A stretch of DNA of 64,000 nucleotides from Candidatus Rifleibacteriota bacterium (GTDB lineage: Bacteria; Muiribacteriota; Ozemobacteria; Ozemobacterales; Ozemobacteraceae). Both the position numbers and the translations under genes were made by a program. Below, piece by piece: positions 35,704-46,546 of the stretch; within the stretch, counting starts at the first letter, position 1, and each line of letters opens with the position of its first letter. The stretch spans positions 62,001 to 126,000 of the forward strand of contig JADFXM010000017.1 of the NCBI GenBank assembly GCA_015233565.1, read 5' to 3'. Below the pieces are notes generated by a model. That model did not search any database and was not told the origin of the DNA. It saw only the letters and a list, made by a program, of their open reading frames with translations.

Positions 35704-36750
35704 ATGGAAAAAGGTAGCTTGGGCCAAATTTCAGTTTTACAAAATTGGGAGCGCGATTCATTCATAAAAAGGGGTGTACCCTGGGATGTTTTCTGGGAAT
35801 ACGATTATTTGTCGACTTGGACATCATCTTCAGAAGATGTCCCTATTCTTTTTCAGTTTTTGAAAGGCGATCAATGTTGGTTGAACTGTTTTATAAAAAG
35901 GCCTATTCCCGGGACTGAGTATTTCGATCTTGAGTCAGGCTATGGATATGGCGGACCCTTATCCAATACCCAGAGTTCTGATTTTCTTGTAGATGCCTCC
36001 AAAGCTTTTGAACAATGGGCAGGTGAAGCAGGAGTCGTTTCGGAGTTCATTAGATTTCATCCTTTATTAAATAATGAGAGATTTCTTTTGGATTCCAAAT
36101 TAAGATTGGAATTCAATCGGGAAAACGTATTTGCTGATCTGACTAAAACTGTTGAGCAGTTGGTTGAGGGAATGAAGGTGGAATTTCTCAGAGGAGTGAA
36201 GAAAGGCATTAACTCTGGAATTACTTTTCAGGAAATGGATTTGGAAAAATCTTTAAACGTATTTGTGGAAATGTACTATAAAACGATGAGAAGGGTTGGT
36301 GCTGAGGAGTTCTACTTTTTTAAGAATGAGTTATTTGAAAAATTGCGATCAGGCAACTTGAGTCTGCAGTTAGTTGGTGCTTTTAAGGAAAATAGCCCTG
36401 TCAGTGTTGCGTTAATTTTAAAGTCGGGATTATCGATGCATTATTTTTTGGGTGCATCTAAGGAGGAGTTTTTGCCATTTCGCCCGAATAATATAATGTT
36501 CTATAACATGTTATTTTGGGCGAAAGAAAAAGGTGCAAGAACTCTTTTGTTGGGTGGAGGGTATAATACTGATTCTGGAAATTCACTTCTAAGGTTTAAA
36601 AAGTCGATAGTTGCTGGAAGGGCAGATTTTTTGACAGGAAAAAGAATTTGGAATGAGAAAATATATAGTGAGTTAAAAAATTCAACATTATTGAAAAAAC
36701 CACACTTAAGGGGCAGATACGAAAATTTCTTTCAAATTTACCGACTTTGA
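35704..36750 (+). CDS. FemAB/GNAT-like acyl- or aminoacyltransferase
   Basis: 348 aa. The pattern fits the FemAB-like double-GNAT (Acetyltransf_6) family: an N-terminal half with DLESGYGYGGPLSN and a C-terminal half with FVEMYYKTMRRVGAEEFYFF, VSVALILKSGLSMHYFLGAS and a GGGYNTDSGNSLLRFKKS block. Related proteins add amino acids to peptidoglycan bridges or acyl groups to polysaccharide building blocks. It follows the CMP-sugar synthetase and methyltransferase genes, which suggests surface-glycan decoration. No clear ribosome site precedes the ATG. Confidence 0.82.
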   Translation: MEKGSLGQISVLQNWERDSFIKRGVPWDVFWEYDYLSTWTSSSEDVPILFQFLKGDQCWLNCFIKRPIPGTEYFDLESGYGYGGPLSNTQSSDFLVDASKAFEQWAGEAGVVSEFIRFHPLLNNERFLLDSKLRLEFNRENVFADLTKTVEQLVEGMKVEFLRGVKKGINSGITFQEMDLEKSLNVFVEMYYKTMRRVGAEEFYFFKNELFEKLRSGNLSLQLVGAFKENSPVSVALILKSGLSMHYFLGASKEEFLPFRPNNIMFYNMLFWAKEKGARTLLLGGGYNTDSGNSLLRFKKSIVAGRADFLTGKRIWNEKIYSELKNSTLLKKPHLRGRYENFFQIYRL

Positions 36751-36814
36751 GTAATTCTTCTTTTGGAGCCATTTATGGGGATTATTCGGCTTTGCAAAAC
36801 TGGCTTAAAATGGT

Positions 36815-39133
36815 CTAAAGTATTGGTTTGAGCCAACCCATGTTCGAAAACAACTTAATCATCCAAAAATTATTTGATTTTAGATCATCCGGGCCGAAGA
36901 CTTCTTGTGGGGTCCCGTCGGGGGCGATTTTAATGCTGTACTCTTTCGACACAGAAGTATCAGCAATGATGTCAGCTCTCAGTTTGGACGTGAAATCCGC
37001 GGATTTAATGCAGGAAACTATTTCGGCATTGACGTCTTCGCTCAAATAATCCATATTGTAGGTTCCGACTATTCCGACCGTTCCGTCAAATACAAAGGCT
37101 TTTCCATGCAATCTTCTTTCTCCAGGGAAAACAAAAATTCGAAGGGTAGGAATGTCTTTTAGTATTTCTTTCCAATCACGGTAGAACATGGCTTGTGGAA
37201 GCATTTCATCGCTTGAAATAGGACTATTGGTATGCAAAATGATCGGAATTTTTCTGGCAGCTGCTCTTTTTAATGCATTTTCTGCTCTTTGAGTAAGAAC
37301 TACATAGGGGCTTTGAATAATTATTTCTTTTCTCGCTCCATCGATGAAATTCACAAGCTGATCTGTTATATCATTGCGAGGGCCGGAGAGAGAGTTTTTT
37401 TCTATTATCTTTATCTTACATGGTATTGAGTTGCAAAAAAGATCATAGTTTTGGAGATTTAGGAAATGTTTGTAACCTGCAAGTTCAGCATTATATGATT
37501 TGAGGAGGCTAGCAATATTTGAATCGGGGTCAGAGGAATTGAAAAACGAACCAGTTTGCACGAACGAATTCATAGTGTTGTAGGCGGCATCAAGTTCTTT
37601 TGAGACTTCAGTCCAATCTTCGAAAAAACTGTTGTCAGGTTCTTCGGCTTTTATTTCCTGGAATTCATCATCAAAAGCATTCGATAACTCTTCAGCAATT
37701 TCTGTGTTTTTTATCAGAACGTCATAGTCACGATAGGCAGTTGGGAGATCTAATGGGTCTAGATACCAATCTTTGGAAATGTTTCGCCCTCCGTTTATTA
37801 CATATTCCCCATCTACCACGAAAATTTTATCATGGTTGCTTGCTACAATTTTCTTTAAATCGATGAAAACTGTGAGAACATCAGATTTGATTGGGTTGAA
37901 AATTTTTACTTCTACATTTGGATACTTGGAAAGCTCTTGAAGAAATTGTTGCCCAAAATAAGGATAAGCAAGATTTTGGCTTCCACGTGCGTCAATCATG
38001 AATTTGATTTTTACGCCTTCGCGTGCTTTTTTTTGAAGTAGCCCTGTTAAAGACAGCCCAAAAATATCTTTTTCAACCATAAAATATTGAATAGTAATGG
38101 ATTTTTTTGCTTCGCTCAATAGCTTCCACCTGGTGAGCCAGGCATCAACATTGCTTTCAATTAGTCTTACGTTAGTTCCAATTTCACCATCGGCGGTAAC
38201 TGGTTTGAACTTATCAAACACATAGGCGGGGGGGAGCGAAAAATACGCAGCCACTTCATCGTAGTAGATTTGATATTTTTCATAATCATCTTTCGCATTT
38301 TGAAAATCTTTCATTTTTCCAAGGTAGGAGAAATATCTTGTTATTTTTACAGGAAATAAAAGCCAGGATGTTTTTGAAAAATCGGCGAATGACGCTTGCA
38401 TGGATAAATATCTTGAATTTAGAGTGTATTTCCATTGTTCACATTGTTCAGAGGCTGCATAATATTTCAGCCTTAAATTGGCCAAAGTTTGGTATTTTCC
38501 ATTTGCTGGAGTGGAAGAGATTTGATTGCACCAGGAAGCAGCTTTTTTTTTGTCATTCTTAAGAATTTCATATGCTTTGACGAGTTCATAAATTGCTTGG
38601 TCTTTAACTGGCCCGATGTTTTGCCGGGAAACATAATTTTCGAGTTTTTGAAGGGCTGGCTCGGGGTTCTTTCTTGAGTTTTGACTCCAGAGATCGGCCA
38701 GCAAGGCTTGAAGCTCAGGGGGAATGTTTTCTGAAGAACTCTTTGAGGTAGCAGAGGAGCCCTTATAAGAGCTTTGTTGGTTTGAATTCCCTGAGCTTTG
38801 TATTGGGTCCGTGCATTGGATGGACTGCACCGCTTGAGCGGTTTGGGAAATTTCTGAAGAGGAAGGCGATTGATTGGATTGGTAAGGATCATCAGTTAAT
38901 CCTGTACTTTGTTCATATAATTTCTTTGCATCAAGATATTCTTTAAGAACGGCCTGTGTTTGTGCATCTGGAGCTCCGGATTTCAGAGCCATTTGATATG
39001 CTTTGTAAGCAGCATTATATCTGCTTTCTATTGTTTGTTGATTTGCTGCCTGGCAGTGACCTGCTAAAACAGCGAAAGTCATAATCAGCCAAAACAAACC
39101 TTTCCAACTAAAATTGGAAATTTTTATTAGCAT
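36815..39133 (-). CDS. Exported phospholipase D-family protein, two HKD motifs
   Basis: 772 aa. A signal peptide (about 9-30) and a helical, TPR-like N-terminal region with a Ser/Gln-rich linker (about 90-130) precede a PLD core. Both catalytic motifs are intact: HDKIFVVDG (about 434) with GGRNISKDW, and HGKAFVFDG (about 676) with GTYNMDYLSEDVN. The core resembles cardiolipin synthase but lacks its membrane anchors and is exported, so it may act on envelope or foreign phospholipids. AAAGGG precedes the ATG. It is convergent with the FemAB-like gene. Confidence 0.88.
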   Translation of the reverse strand: MLIKISNFSWKGLFWLIMTFAVLAGHCQAANQQTIESRYNAAYKAYQMALKSGAPDAQTQAVLKEYLDAKKLYEQSTGLTDDPYQSNQSPSSSEISQTAQAVQSIQCTDPIQSSGNSNQQSSYKGSSATSKSSSENIPPELQALLADLWSQNSRKNPEPALQKLENYVSRQNIGPVKDQAIYELVKAYEILKNDKKKAASWCNQISSTPANGKYQTLANLRLKYYAASEQCEQWKYTLNSRYLSMQASFADFSKTSWLLFPVKITRYFSYLGKMKDFQNAKDDYEKYQIYYDEVAAYFSLPPAYVFDKFKPVTADGEIGTNVRLIESNVDAWLTRWKLLSEAKKSITIQYFMVEKDIFGLSLTGLLQKKAREGVKIKFMIDARGSQNLAYPYFGQQFLQELSKYPNVEVKIFNPIKSDVLTVFIDLKKIVASNHDKIFVVDGEYVINGGRNISKDWYLDPLDLPTAYRDYDVLIKNTEIAEELSNAFDDEFQEIKAEEPDNSFFEDWTEVSKELDAAYNTMNSFVQTGSFFNSSDPDSNIASLLKSYNAELAGYKHFLNLQNYDLFCNSIPCKIKIIEKNSLSGPRNDITDQLVNFIDGARKEIIIQSPYVVLTQRAENALKRAAARKIPIILHTNSPISSDEMLPQAMFYRDWKEILKDIPTLRIFVFPGERRLHGKAFVFDGTVGIVGTYNMDYLSEDVNAEIVSCIKSADFTSKLRADIIADTSVSKEYSIKIAPDGTPQEVFGPDDLKSNNFWMIKLFSNMGWLKPIL

Positions 39134-39568
39134 TCTTGTCAGCCCTTTCGTAAGCTATTATTAATTTTACTAATAAAACTGAAAGATGTAAATGGCGCTT
39201 TAAATGCCGAGTCAATTTTGTTCAGACTTGCATAAAAACTTATTTGTGATTTAAAACTGATTTTAGGGAAAAAGTCATTTCGAATGAAACAGACACCTTG
39301 GGGTGTGCCAGCCCAGTGAGGATTTTTTTTTGAAAGCTCAAACATATTTTTTGTAAGAAGGATTTTCAGTTCCATTCTTAGAGTTTGAAGTCTGTTGGAA
39401 ATTAATCATGAAGCTTTTGAGGATTCATCAAATTTTGAATTCACCATAGTACCAAATGTTTTGACAATTTTTCAAAATTCAATATTCTTCTTTTACAAAG
39501 GAAATAATTTTTAAAAAAATATGATATTAGTATTATAATGCGATCGGAAAAATTTTTTGGAGAAAAAA
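39134..39568. other. Divergent intergenic region
   Basis: About 435 bp between the leftward PLD gene and the rightward lipoprotein gene. A TATAAT at 39534-39539 lies 30 bp upstream of the lipoprotein ATG with a poor -35. Strongly AT-rich; no gene accepted. Confidence 0.45.
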
Positions 39569-40252
39569 ATGAAGAAAAAGAATTCAATAATTGGGATAGT
39601 TTATTTGCTAATCACTCAAATTTTCTTCCTTTTGGGATGTTTTGATAATGGAAATAAGCCTGTTGCTACCTCTCAAGAGAGCGTAAACTCCCCGGAAACG
39701 GCTTTATTGAATCTTTTAAAAAATTGGCAGGAAGCTGATAATTCACCAAAATTAAGTTCCAAATCCAATTCCAAAATTTTGGCTGCAGATACTTACCTTG
39801 GAACAATTACCTTTTGCGATCTTTCAAAAACGACATGGTGTTTTAACGTAAAATCGGTTTCGAAAGTTTCCTCGAATTTTGCGAATATTTTGACTAATTA
39901 TACTTTTGCTGCTCCACCTTATTCCACACTTGAAATTAATTTTTCAATGACTTTGGTTGAAGGTGAATGGTTGTTGGATGATATGGTGATCAACAAGCTT
40001 CCCGACGTTATTACTCCCACAGGTGGAACCATTCAGGGTTATATTACTGATGAAACCAGTAAAACTCCACTTTCAGGAACGGCGGTTCTTTTGACCGGAA
40101 GCGGTGTTAATAAAACTACTGTAAGCGATGGAAAGGGTTTTTACATTTTCACCGAGGTCCCTGCTGGCTCTTATTCAGTGGTTTTCAAGCGTAATGGTTA
40201 CGTTGTAAAAACAATCCCCAATGTGTCCCCAATAATTTCTTCAGGGGCTTAG
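39569..40252 (+). CDS. Lipoprotein with carboxypeptidase-regulatory-like domain
   Basis: 227 aa from ATG 39569, six bases after GGAG; a TTG at 39557 overlaps the ribosome site. The lipobox is FFLLGC with Cys at about residue 24, so the mature protein is lipid-anchored. The middle reads like a small alpha+beta domain. The C-terminal 85 residues form a CarboxypepD_reg-like beta sandwich (GGTIQGYITDETSKTPLSGT, VSDGKGFYIFTEVPAGSYSV), common in surface adhesins and transport receptors. The domain runs to the very C-terminus. Partner unknown. Confidence 0.85.
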   Translation: MKKKNSIIGIVYLLITQIFFLLGCFDNGNKPVATSQESVNSPETALLNLLKNWQEADNSPKLSSKSNSKILAADTYLGTITFCDLSKTTWCFNVKSVSKVSSNFANILTNYTFAAPPYSTLEINFSMTLVEGEWLLDDMVINKLPDVITPTGGTIQGYITDETSKTPLSGTAVLLTGSGVNKTTVSDGKGFYIFTEVPAGSYSVVFKRNGYVVKTIPNVSPIISSGA

Positions 40253-40434
40253 TACCCGATTTCCAAATAATGAGCCAATTAAAACCAATGCAGAAACCTA
40301 TTCTTTCTCCGTTTTGATTCTGCAAGAGCCCGGATATCAATGATTTTTTTACTCCTTATCAGATTTGCAATGCTTAGTGCTAAAGGTATATGGAATTGAA
40401 GTAATCATTAAACCGTGTTTTAAAGGAAAGAGGA

Positions 40435-40851
40435 ATGAAAAGTTTTAGAAAAGAGTTATGGTTTGAAACAAGAACTCGGCGGGCTTTAATCAATATCACT
40501 TCGAAAATTGAAGAATGTTTGCGGGAAAGTGGCATAAAAGAAGGTCTTCTCCTTTGCAATGCAATGCACATTACCGCGAGTGTCTTTATTAATGATGATG
40601 AAAGCGGGCTACATGGTGATTTTGAGGCTTGGCTTGAAAAGCTTGCTCCCGAGAAACCTTATTCTCAGTATCGCCACAATGGCGCAGAAGATAACGCAGA
40701 TGCCCATTTGAAACGAACCATTATGGGCCGTGAAGTTGTTGTGGCAATTACTTCCGGGAAGCTTGATTTTGGGCCATGGGAGCAAATTTTTTACGGTGAA
40801 TTTGACGGAAAGCGTAGGAAGAGAGTTTTGGTGAAAATAATTGGAGAGTAA
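40435..40851 (+). CDS. yjbQ: YjbQ/UPF0047 family protein
   Basis: 138 aa, the family size. Conserved motifs of UPF0047 are present: [18 protein letters not shown], an [19 protein letters not shown] block with the conserved His/Asp residues, and [20 protein letters not shown] at the C-terminus. Members have been reported to show thiamine-phosphate synthase activity, but the physiological role is not settled. GAAAGAGGA precedes the ATG. No thiamine genes lie nearby. It stands alone, 110 bp before the GT4 gene. Confidence 0.93.
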   Translation: MKSFRKELWFETRTRRALINITSKIEECLRESGIKEGLLLCNAMHITASVFINDDESGLHGDFEAWLEKLAPEKPYSQYRHNGAEDNADAHLKRTIMGREVVVAITSGKLDFGPWEQIFYGEFDGKRRKRVLVKIIGE

Positions 40852-40961
40852 CAACCGTCTTGCAAATTCAAAATTTATTACTTCAATAATTTTGAGTTGA
40901 TGCTTTTTTTGAAATATTTAACTGGCATGGATTTTTTGCTTGTGAGTGAAATGAAAAGCTA

Positions 40962-42155
40962 ATGAAAGTTCCATCTGAAGTAGAAGCAACAAGAATTCTC
41001 TGGTTAACAGAAAACTATCCACCCATTCAAGGTGGGATGTCGGAAAGCTGTGCCAGGCAAATCAGGGAATTTAGAAAATTTGGAATTGAAATTGACACGA
41101 TTGCTTTTATTTATTCCAGGAAGCGATGTCTGATAGATATTGTGGAGAGGGATTGCGGGAGGGATATTTTTATTACTGATAGTGGTCATGCTGGAGAGGG
41201 TGCCCAAAGAATTTGGAAATATATCCAAAACGAGAATTTACGAAGGCCATTTTCTGCAATTGTTGGTTTTGGAGCGGGTCGGCCAGGGCATCTTGCAACT
41301 ACATTCTCCAAGTGGCTTGGGATTCCGACATTCCTTTCAGTACAGGGCAATGATTTTGATCGGGATTGGTTTGATTCAAAAAATGGTTGGCAGGTAAAAG
41401 AAGCTTTATTAGGGGCTCAAATAGTTGGTTGTGTTTCCCGTGAATTAGCAGAAAGAGTCTCTTGCTTGTTTCCGGAATTGGATGTTCGGGTGACTCCTAG
41501 AGGAATAGATGTTTCCAGATGGGAACTTTTACCCTCCGATTCTCGTAAAGCAAAGGAAATAAGAAATGAAAGCATTTTTGAGAATCGCAAGATATTGGGT
41601 TTATTTGGAGAGATGAAGTTTAAAAAACAGATATGGGAATGGCTGGCTTCCGTGAGGAAAGCAGGGCTATTGAACAAAATGGGGTTACTGATTGTAGGGT
41701 GGGTTGATGAAGAGACTTCCCAAATTTTGGAAGATCCCAAACTTTCGCCCCCCAATAAGAAAATTAAATTTTGCTCTGCCGAAGATCTGCCAGCTTTGTA
41801 CAGCGCGTGCGATTACATAGTGCTTCCTTCCCTTTTTGAAGGAATGCCGAATGTGTTACTGGAAGCTATGGCTCTTGGAATTCCTGCTATTGCTTCTGAT
41901 GCTGGAGCAATGGCTGAAGTGGTGGTGGATGGAAAAAATGGTTTTATTTTTCAGGCCGGTGACATGCTAGCTGCAGCTAAAGTGACAGCCAAAGCACTCA
42001 ATTTAGGTGATTCCGAGCGCAGTAAAATGGGAATTTTGGCTCGAGAACACATCAAAAAGAACTATTCTGTAAAAAGGGAATTTGAAATCCTTAAAGCGAT
42101 TCTTTTAAGCGAATTTCCCGGCTTGAAAAGAACGGGTCGGAAAAAAACTTCATAA
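40962..42155 (+). CDS. GT4-family glycosyltransferase
   Basis: 397 aa GT-B fold enzyme. The N-terminal acceptor half has ILWLTENYPPIQGGMSESCAR with the glycine loop. The donor half has the GT4 signature PSLFEGMPNVLLEAMALGIP with the E-x7-E motif, then IASDAGAMAEVVVDGKNGF. Retaining transfer of a nucleotide-activated sugar is expected; donor and acceptor are unknown. The ribosome site is weak. The previous gap is AT-rich with a perfect 8-bp inverted repeat around 40868-40895 that could be a weak terminator for yjbQ. Confidence 0.92.
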   Translation: MKVPSEVEATRILWLTENYPPIQGGMSESCARQIREFRKFGIEIDTIAFIYSRKRCLIDIVERDCGRDIFITDSGHAGEGAQRIWKYIQNENLRRPFSAIVGFGAGRPGHLATTFSKWLGIPTFLSVQGNDFDRDWFDSKNGWQVKEALLGAQIVGCVSRELAERVSCLFPELDVRVTPRGIDVSRWELLPSDSRKAKEIRNESIFENRKILGLFGEMKFKKQIWEWLASVRKAGLLNKMGLLIVGWVDEETSQILEDPKLSPPNKKIKFCSAEDLPALYSACDYIVLPSLFEGMPNVLLEAMALGIPAIASDAGAMAEVVVDGKNGFIFQAGDMLAAAKVTAKALNLGDSERSKMGILAREHIKKNYSVKREFEILKAILLSEFPGLKRTGRKKTS

Positions 42156-42301
42156 TTCCTGATGTATACCTGAATCAATTTCGGTGCCTGCGATTGTTTT
42201 TTTCAAAACTTTTTAAACTCCCAGATAAACTTTTCCTTGACAAACAAGGGCTGATTAAACACATTTTCTCCTCAAATAGCGTAAAGTCCCGGAGGTGCTA
42301 A

Positions 42302-42883
42302 ATGAAAAAAGCAGCATTGTTTTTTGTATTTACAGGTATCCTGGTTGGAATCCTATGGTTGCCATTCAGATTGTCAGCTCTTACGGAAACGCCTAGCAGG
42401 CAATCTTTGGAAAAAAATTACTTTTCGGAGATGCTGATTAATTTCTCTCTCTATGCTAAATCTACGCATGACGTGTTTAACGTTCAGGAAAGAAAGTTCG
42501 TTCATGGGCTTGACAGGCTTCTAATTCCATATATTTACGAACCAGATGTATACACTTGGGATTTGGCAAGAGGGGTTTTTAGAAAACAAAGAGAGGCAAT
42601 GGCACCACCGGTTGCTCCTATTGCCGCTCCGGGATTATTGCAACCTATGGCTACGCCCATGGGGGGGATTGTTCCTGTCCCGGTTCAGTTGACTCCTCTT
42701 ACTCCTCCAGGACCAAGTTTTGATGCCGGTCATGTGGAGAACATAAAACAAGGAATGGTTAGCCATATGAATGCTTTGAATTCACGGGCAGAAAATCAGC
42801 CAACTGTTCCTGTATTACCTAATAAACTTCCCAAAAAAATGCCGAAGGGGAAAAGAGGAGATTCTTGTGACTCCACTTTTTGA
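42302..42883 (+). CDS. Exported proline-rich protein, unknown
   Basis: 193 aa. One hydrophobic N-terminal segment (about 4-27) acts as signal or anchor. A folded-looking part (30-98) is followed by a Pro-rich tract (about 100-140, APPVAPIAAPGLLQPM and LTPLTPPGPS) and a basic C-terminal end (PKKMPKGKRGDSCDSTF). No known domain was recognised. The start is supported by GGAGGT six bases upstream. A strong hairpin follows at 42916. It could be an envelope-spanning linker protein, but that is only inference. Confidence 0.75.
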   Translation: MKKAALFFVFTGILVGILWLPFRLSALTETPSRQSLEKNYFSEMLINFSLYAKSTHDVFNVQERKFVHGLDRLLIPYIYEPDVYTWDLARGVFRKQREAMAPPVAPIAAPGLLQPMATPMGGIVPVPVQLTPLTPPGPSFDAGHVENIKQGMVSHMNALNSRAENQPTVPVLPNKLPKKMPKGKRGDSCDSTF

Positions 42884-42915
42884 GATTCCTAAAAAAGCAG
42901 TTGCCTGAATAAATA

Positions 42916-42947
42916 CGGCGGATTAGGCATTTAATGCTAATCCGCCG
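42916..42947. terminator. Terminator-like hairpin between convergent genes
   Basis: CGGCGGATTAG (42916-42926) pairs with CTAATCCGCCG (42937-42947), extended inside by CAT/ATG with one bulged G. No long T-run follows, so termination is probable but not certain. It lies between the proline-rich protein gene and eno. Confidence 0.6.
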
Positions 42948-42979
42948 GAGTATTTGATAATCCTTAAATGTAGTTGGTA

Positions 42980-44302
<1,323 letters not shown>

Positions 44303-44433
44303 CTACTCTTAAAATGAGCTAAAAAAGTTTAACACATTTTCGGAGTAAAAAAAAGAAGGCTCCTAGAAGTAAGTTGTAAAGGCCACTGTTGCTCTTAGAA
44401 AAAAGAGATGGAAGGCAATTTTAGTTTTTCCAT

Positions 44434-44441
44434 GTTATAAT
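44434..44441 (+). promoter_or_regulatory. Extended -10 promoter
   Basis: TGTTATAAT-type extended -10 (TATAAT at 44436-44441, TG just upstream), 70 bp before the PHP-ACT start. No good -35, as is usual for extended -10 promoters. Confidence 0.5.
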
Positions 44442-44509
44442 TCTGCGATTTTTTAGACCAGTTTAGTGCATTAATTCATATTTTTTAAATTAAATCGGAG
44501 GCCATGAAA

Positions 44510-46261
44510 ATGTCGATTACTGATGGAATCAAATTGACCACGGGGGAACACATTAATCCTTCTCTAACTAAAAAACAGAATCTAATTCCTTGGGAAACCC
44601 ATGGAATCCATGTAGGTACTGGCCATGATCATGTTAAGCACGGTGTTGATGAAATCGAAAAAATTACCGAAATTGCAATTCTGAGGAAATATCCCAGTAT
44701 TTCTTTTATCATTCATACGCCCCGACTTACCAGATATCGCTATGTTGCTGAAGAAGATACAGACATCAAGTTTATTCGAGGTTATGCATCCTACTGCGAT
44801 TTTGCTGAAAAGATGAGGATGTTGAAAGAAAAATATGCTCATTCCATCAATGTAAAATTTGGCCTTGAATTGGAATGGCTCGGTTCTGGGCTTGGTCTCC
44901 AATGGAATCGGTCCAAAATATTGCAGGTTCCGGATGTTGATTTTATCATAGGTAGCGTCCATTTTTCTCGTGAAATAATTCCCTATGACGGTTCTTTAGA
45001 GGAAGCAGAAAAGTTACTTGCGCTTCGGGGAAATCTTGAAGAATATTGGCTTGGCTACATTGAAGAGTTGATTGAGATGGTTGATTGTTCGTGGAAACTA
45101 ATCCAGGTGGTTGGACATATTGACCTACCAAAGCTCCATTTTCCAGTTCCACAGCCACTTTTTGAACTTGATACGTCCTCCAATATTCTGGCTCAAAGAA
45201 TGAGATTTCTTCTGGAGATGATCAGTGATTACAACTTGGCACTCGATCTAAATTTAGCAGGTATCAAAAAGAAATGTGGCATATATCCGATTCAGCAAAT
45301 TTTGAAGCGGGCGCGAGCTCTCAATGTTCCAATTGCCATTGGAACGGATTGTCACAGCATTGACCATTTGGGAGAAAATTATAGCGAGGGAATTGAATAT
45401 GCGTTGGAAGGAGGTTACAAGCAGTATGTAAGCTTTTCCAAATGTATTCCCGAAAAACGGCCCCTCATCTGGAATGAATCTGACAACAGGGCATACCAAA
45501 CTCTCAATTTAGGGATTGAAATGCTCAATCGTCGTTTCTCACGGGAGCAGCGAAAAAGCATTCCCCAGTTTTCTTTTGGGGGTTCATTTCAAAAATTTCT
45601 TGGTAACTATACCGGAGCTACTTCCTTGGGTGATTTTGATGGAATCAGAATCCGACGAAAAGGGAAATCTGTAACACTTAGCATGCTTTCTCCGGAATTG
45701 ACTCAGAAACCGGTCAAGGGAATTTTTTCTCATCATATCGACAAGCCCGGTGTCTTATTTGTTCTTTTTAATTCTTTAGCTTCTGAAGGGATAAATGTTG
45801 AAACAGCTCTTCTAAATTCCAAGGGAGATGGGACTGCTACGGCATTTCTTACCTTTTCCGGGGAAAACAAAATGGTCTTGGAAGCTATTGAATTTGCGAA
45901 GGGAAGTGCAACTGATAAGTTTTGCAAAATAGAGATTGTACAAAATCTTGAACACACTGAATTGAAAGCGGGTAAAATTTATCTTCGCGAAATGGATGGT
46001 GTGGAACTTCCAATAGCAATTTCCCGCCAGATGATTCTAACGGTTCACAACAATAGTGCGGGAATTTTACTTATACTTCTTTCTGCACTTGCTTCCCATA
46101 ATATTAATATTCAGGATTTACAGCTTGGAGAGCGAGGTGGGAAAGGATATGCAGCACTTGGTGTTGAAGGTGATGAATGGGTAGTTGCGGATGCGATTAC
46201 CCACCTTGGGCCTCAATATTATGAAGTTTCGCATTTGGTACTCAACAATTTTTGTGTTTGA
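44510..46261 (+). CDS. PHP-domain histidinol-phosphatase-like protein fused to two ACT domains
   Basis: 583 aa from ATG 44510, eight bases after GGAGG; an ATG at 44504 is only two bases from it. Numbered from 44504, residues 30-315 form a HisJ-type PHP domain with GLELEW (120-125), FIIGSVHFS (148-155), VVGHID (202-207), LDLNLAG (248-254) and IGTDCHS (279-285). The first HxH motif is altered (HVGTGHDHVKHG, 36-47). An unassigned stretch (320-400) leads to two ACT domains (about 405-480 and 508-580). Probably a phosphoesterase regulated by an amino acid. hisS is encoded 1.2 kb downstream, but no other his gene is seen. Confidence 0.85.
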   Translation: MSITDGIKLTTGEHINPSLTKKQNLIPWETHGIHVGTGHDHVKHGVDEIEKITEIAILRKYPSISFIIHTPRLTRYRYVAEEDTDIKFIRGYASYCDFAEKMRMLKEKYAHSINVKFGLELEWLGSGLGLQWNRSKILQVPDVDFIIGSVHFSREIIPYDGSLEEAEKLLALRGNLEEYWLGYIEELIEMVDCSWKLIQVVGHIDLPKLHFPVPQPLFELDTSSNILAQRMRFLLEMISDYNLALDLNLAGIKKKCGIYPIQQILKRARALNVPIAIGTDCHSIDHLGENYSEGIEYALEGGYKQYVSFSKCIPEKRPLIWNESDNRAYQTLNLGIEMLNRRFSREQRKSIPQFSFGGSFQKFLGNYTGATSLGDFDGIRIRRKGKSVTLSMLSPELTQKPVKGIFSHHIDKPGVLFVLFNSLASEGINVETALLNSKGDGTATAFLTFSGENKMVLEAIEFAKGSATDKFCKIEIVQNLEHTELKAGKIYLREMDGVELPIAISRQMILTVHNNSAGILLILLSALASHNINIQDLQLGERGGKGYAALGVEGDEWVVADAITHLGPQYYEVSHLVLNNFCV

Positions 46262-46317
46262 TTTCCGCCGTCTTCATTTTCCAATAATAAAAGGTTTAAT
46301 ACAGAAGGCGTTTTTTT

Positions 46318-46326
46318 TGTTATAAT
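46318..46326 (+). promoter_or_regulatory. Extended -10 promoter candidate
   Basis: TGTTATAAT with TATAAT at 46321-46326, preceded by a T-run. It lies 220 bp upstream of the small gene at 46547. Confidence 0.4.
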
Positions 46327-46546
46327 AAAAGTAAGAAGAGGTTTTCTGAAACATTTTTTTTACTATTCATGAAAAGAAAGTTTGTAGAAGATTGGAAGGA
46401 TTCACAAATTTTCTTATCCCATCGCTTGGTATTATGATACTTTGGGTTCAAAATTCAGAAGACAAATTAACAATTTGTTTCGTTACGCTTGTTTCCAAAC
46501 GAAATTATCATGATATCTTTACGAATTACAATGAAAGGACCCAAAA

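Noticed and set aside
39139..39375. Leftward 78-codon gene before the PLD gene
   Set aside because: No ribosome site and no motif; ends just at the PLD start region in AT-rich DNA.
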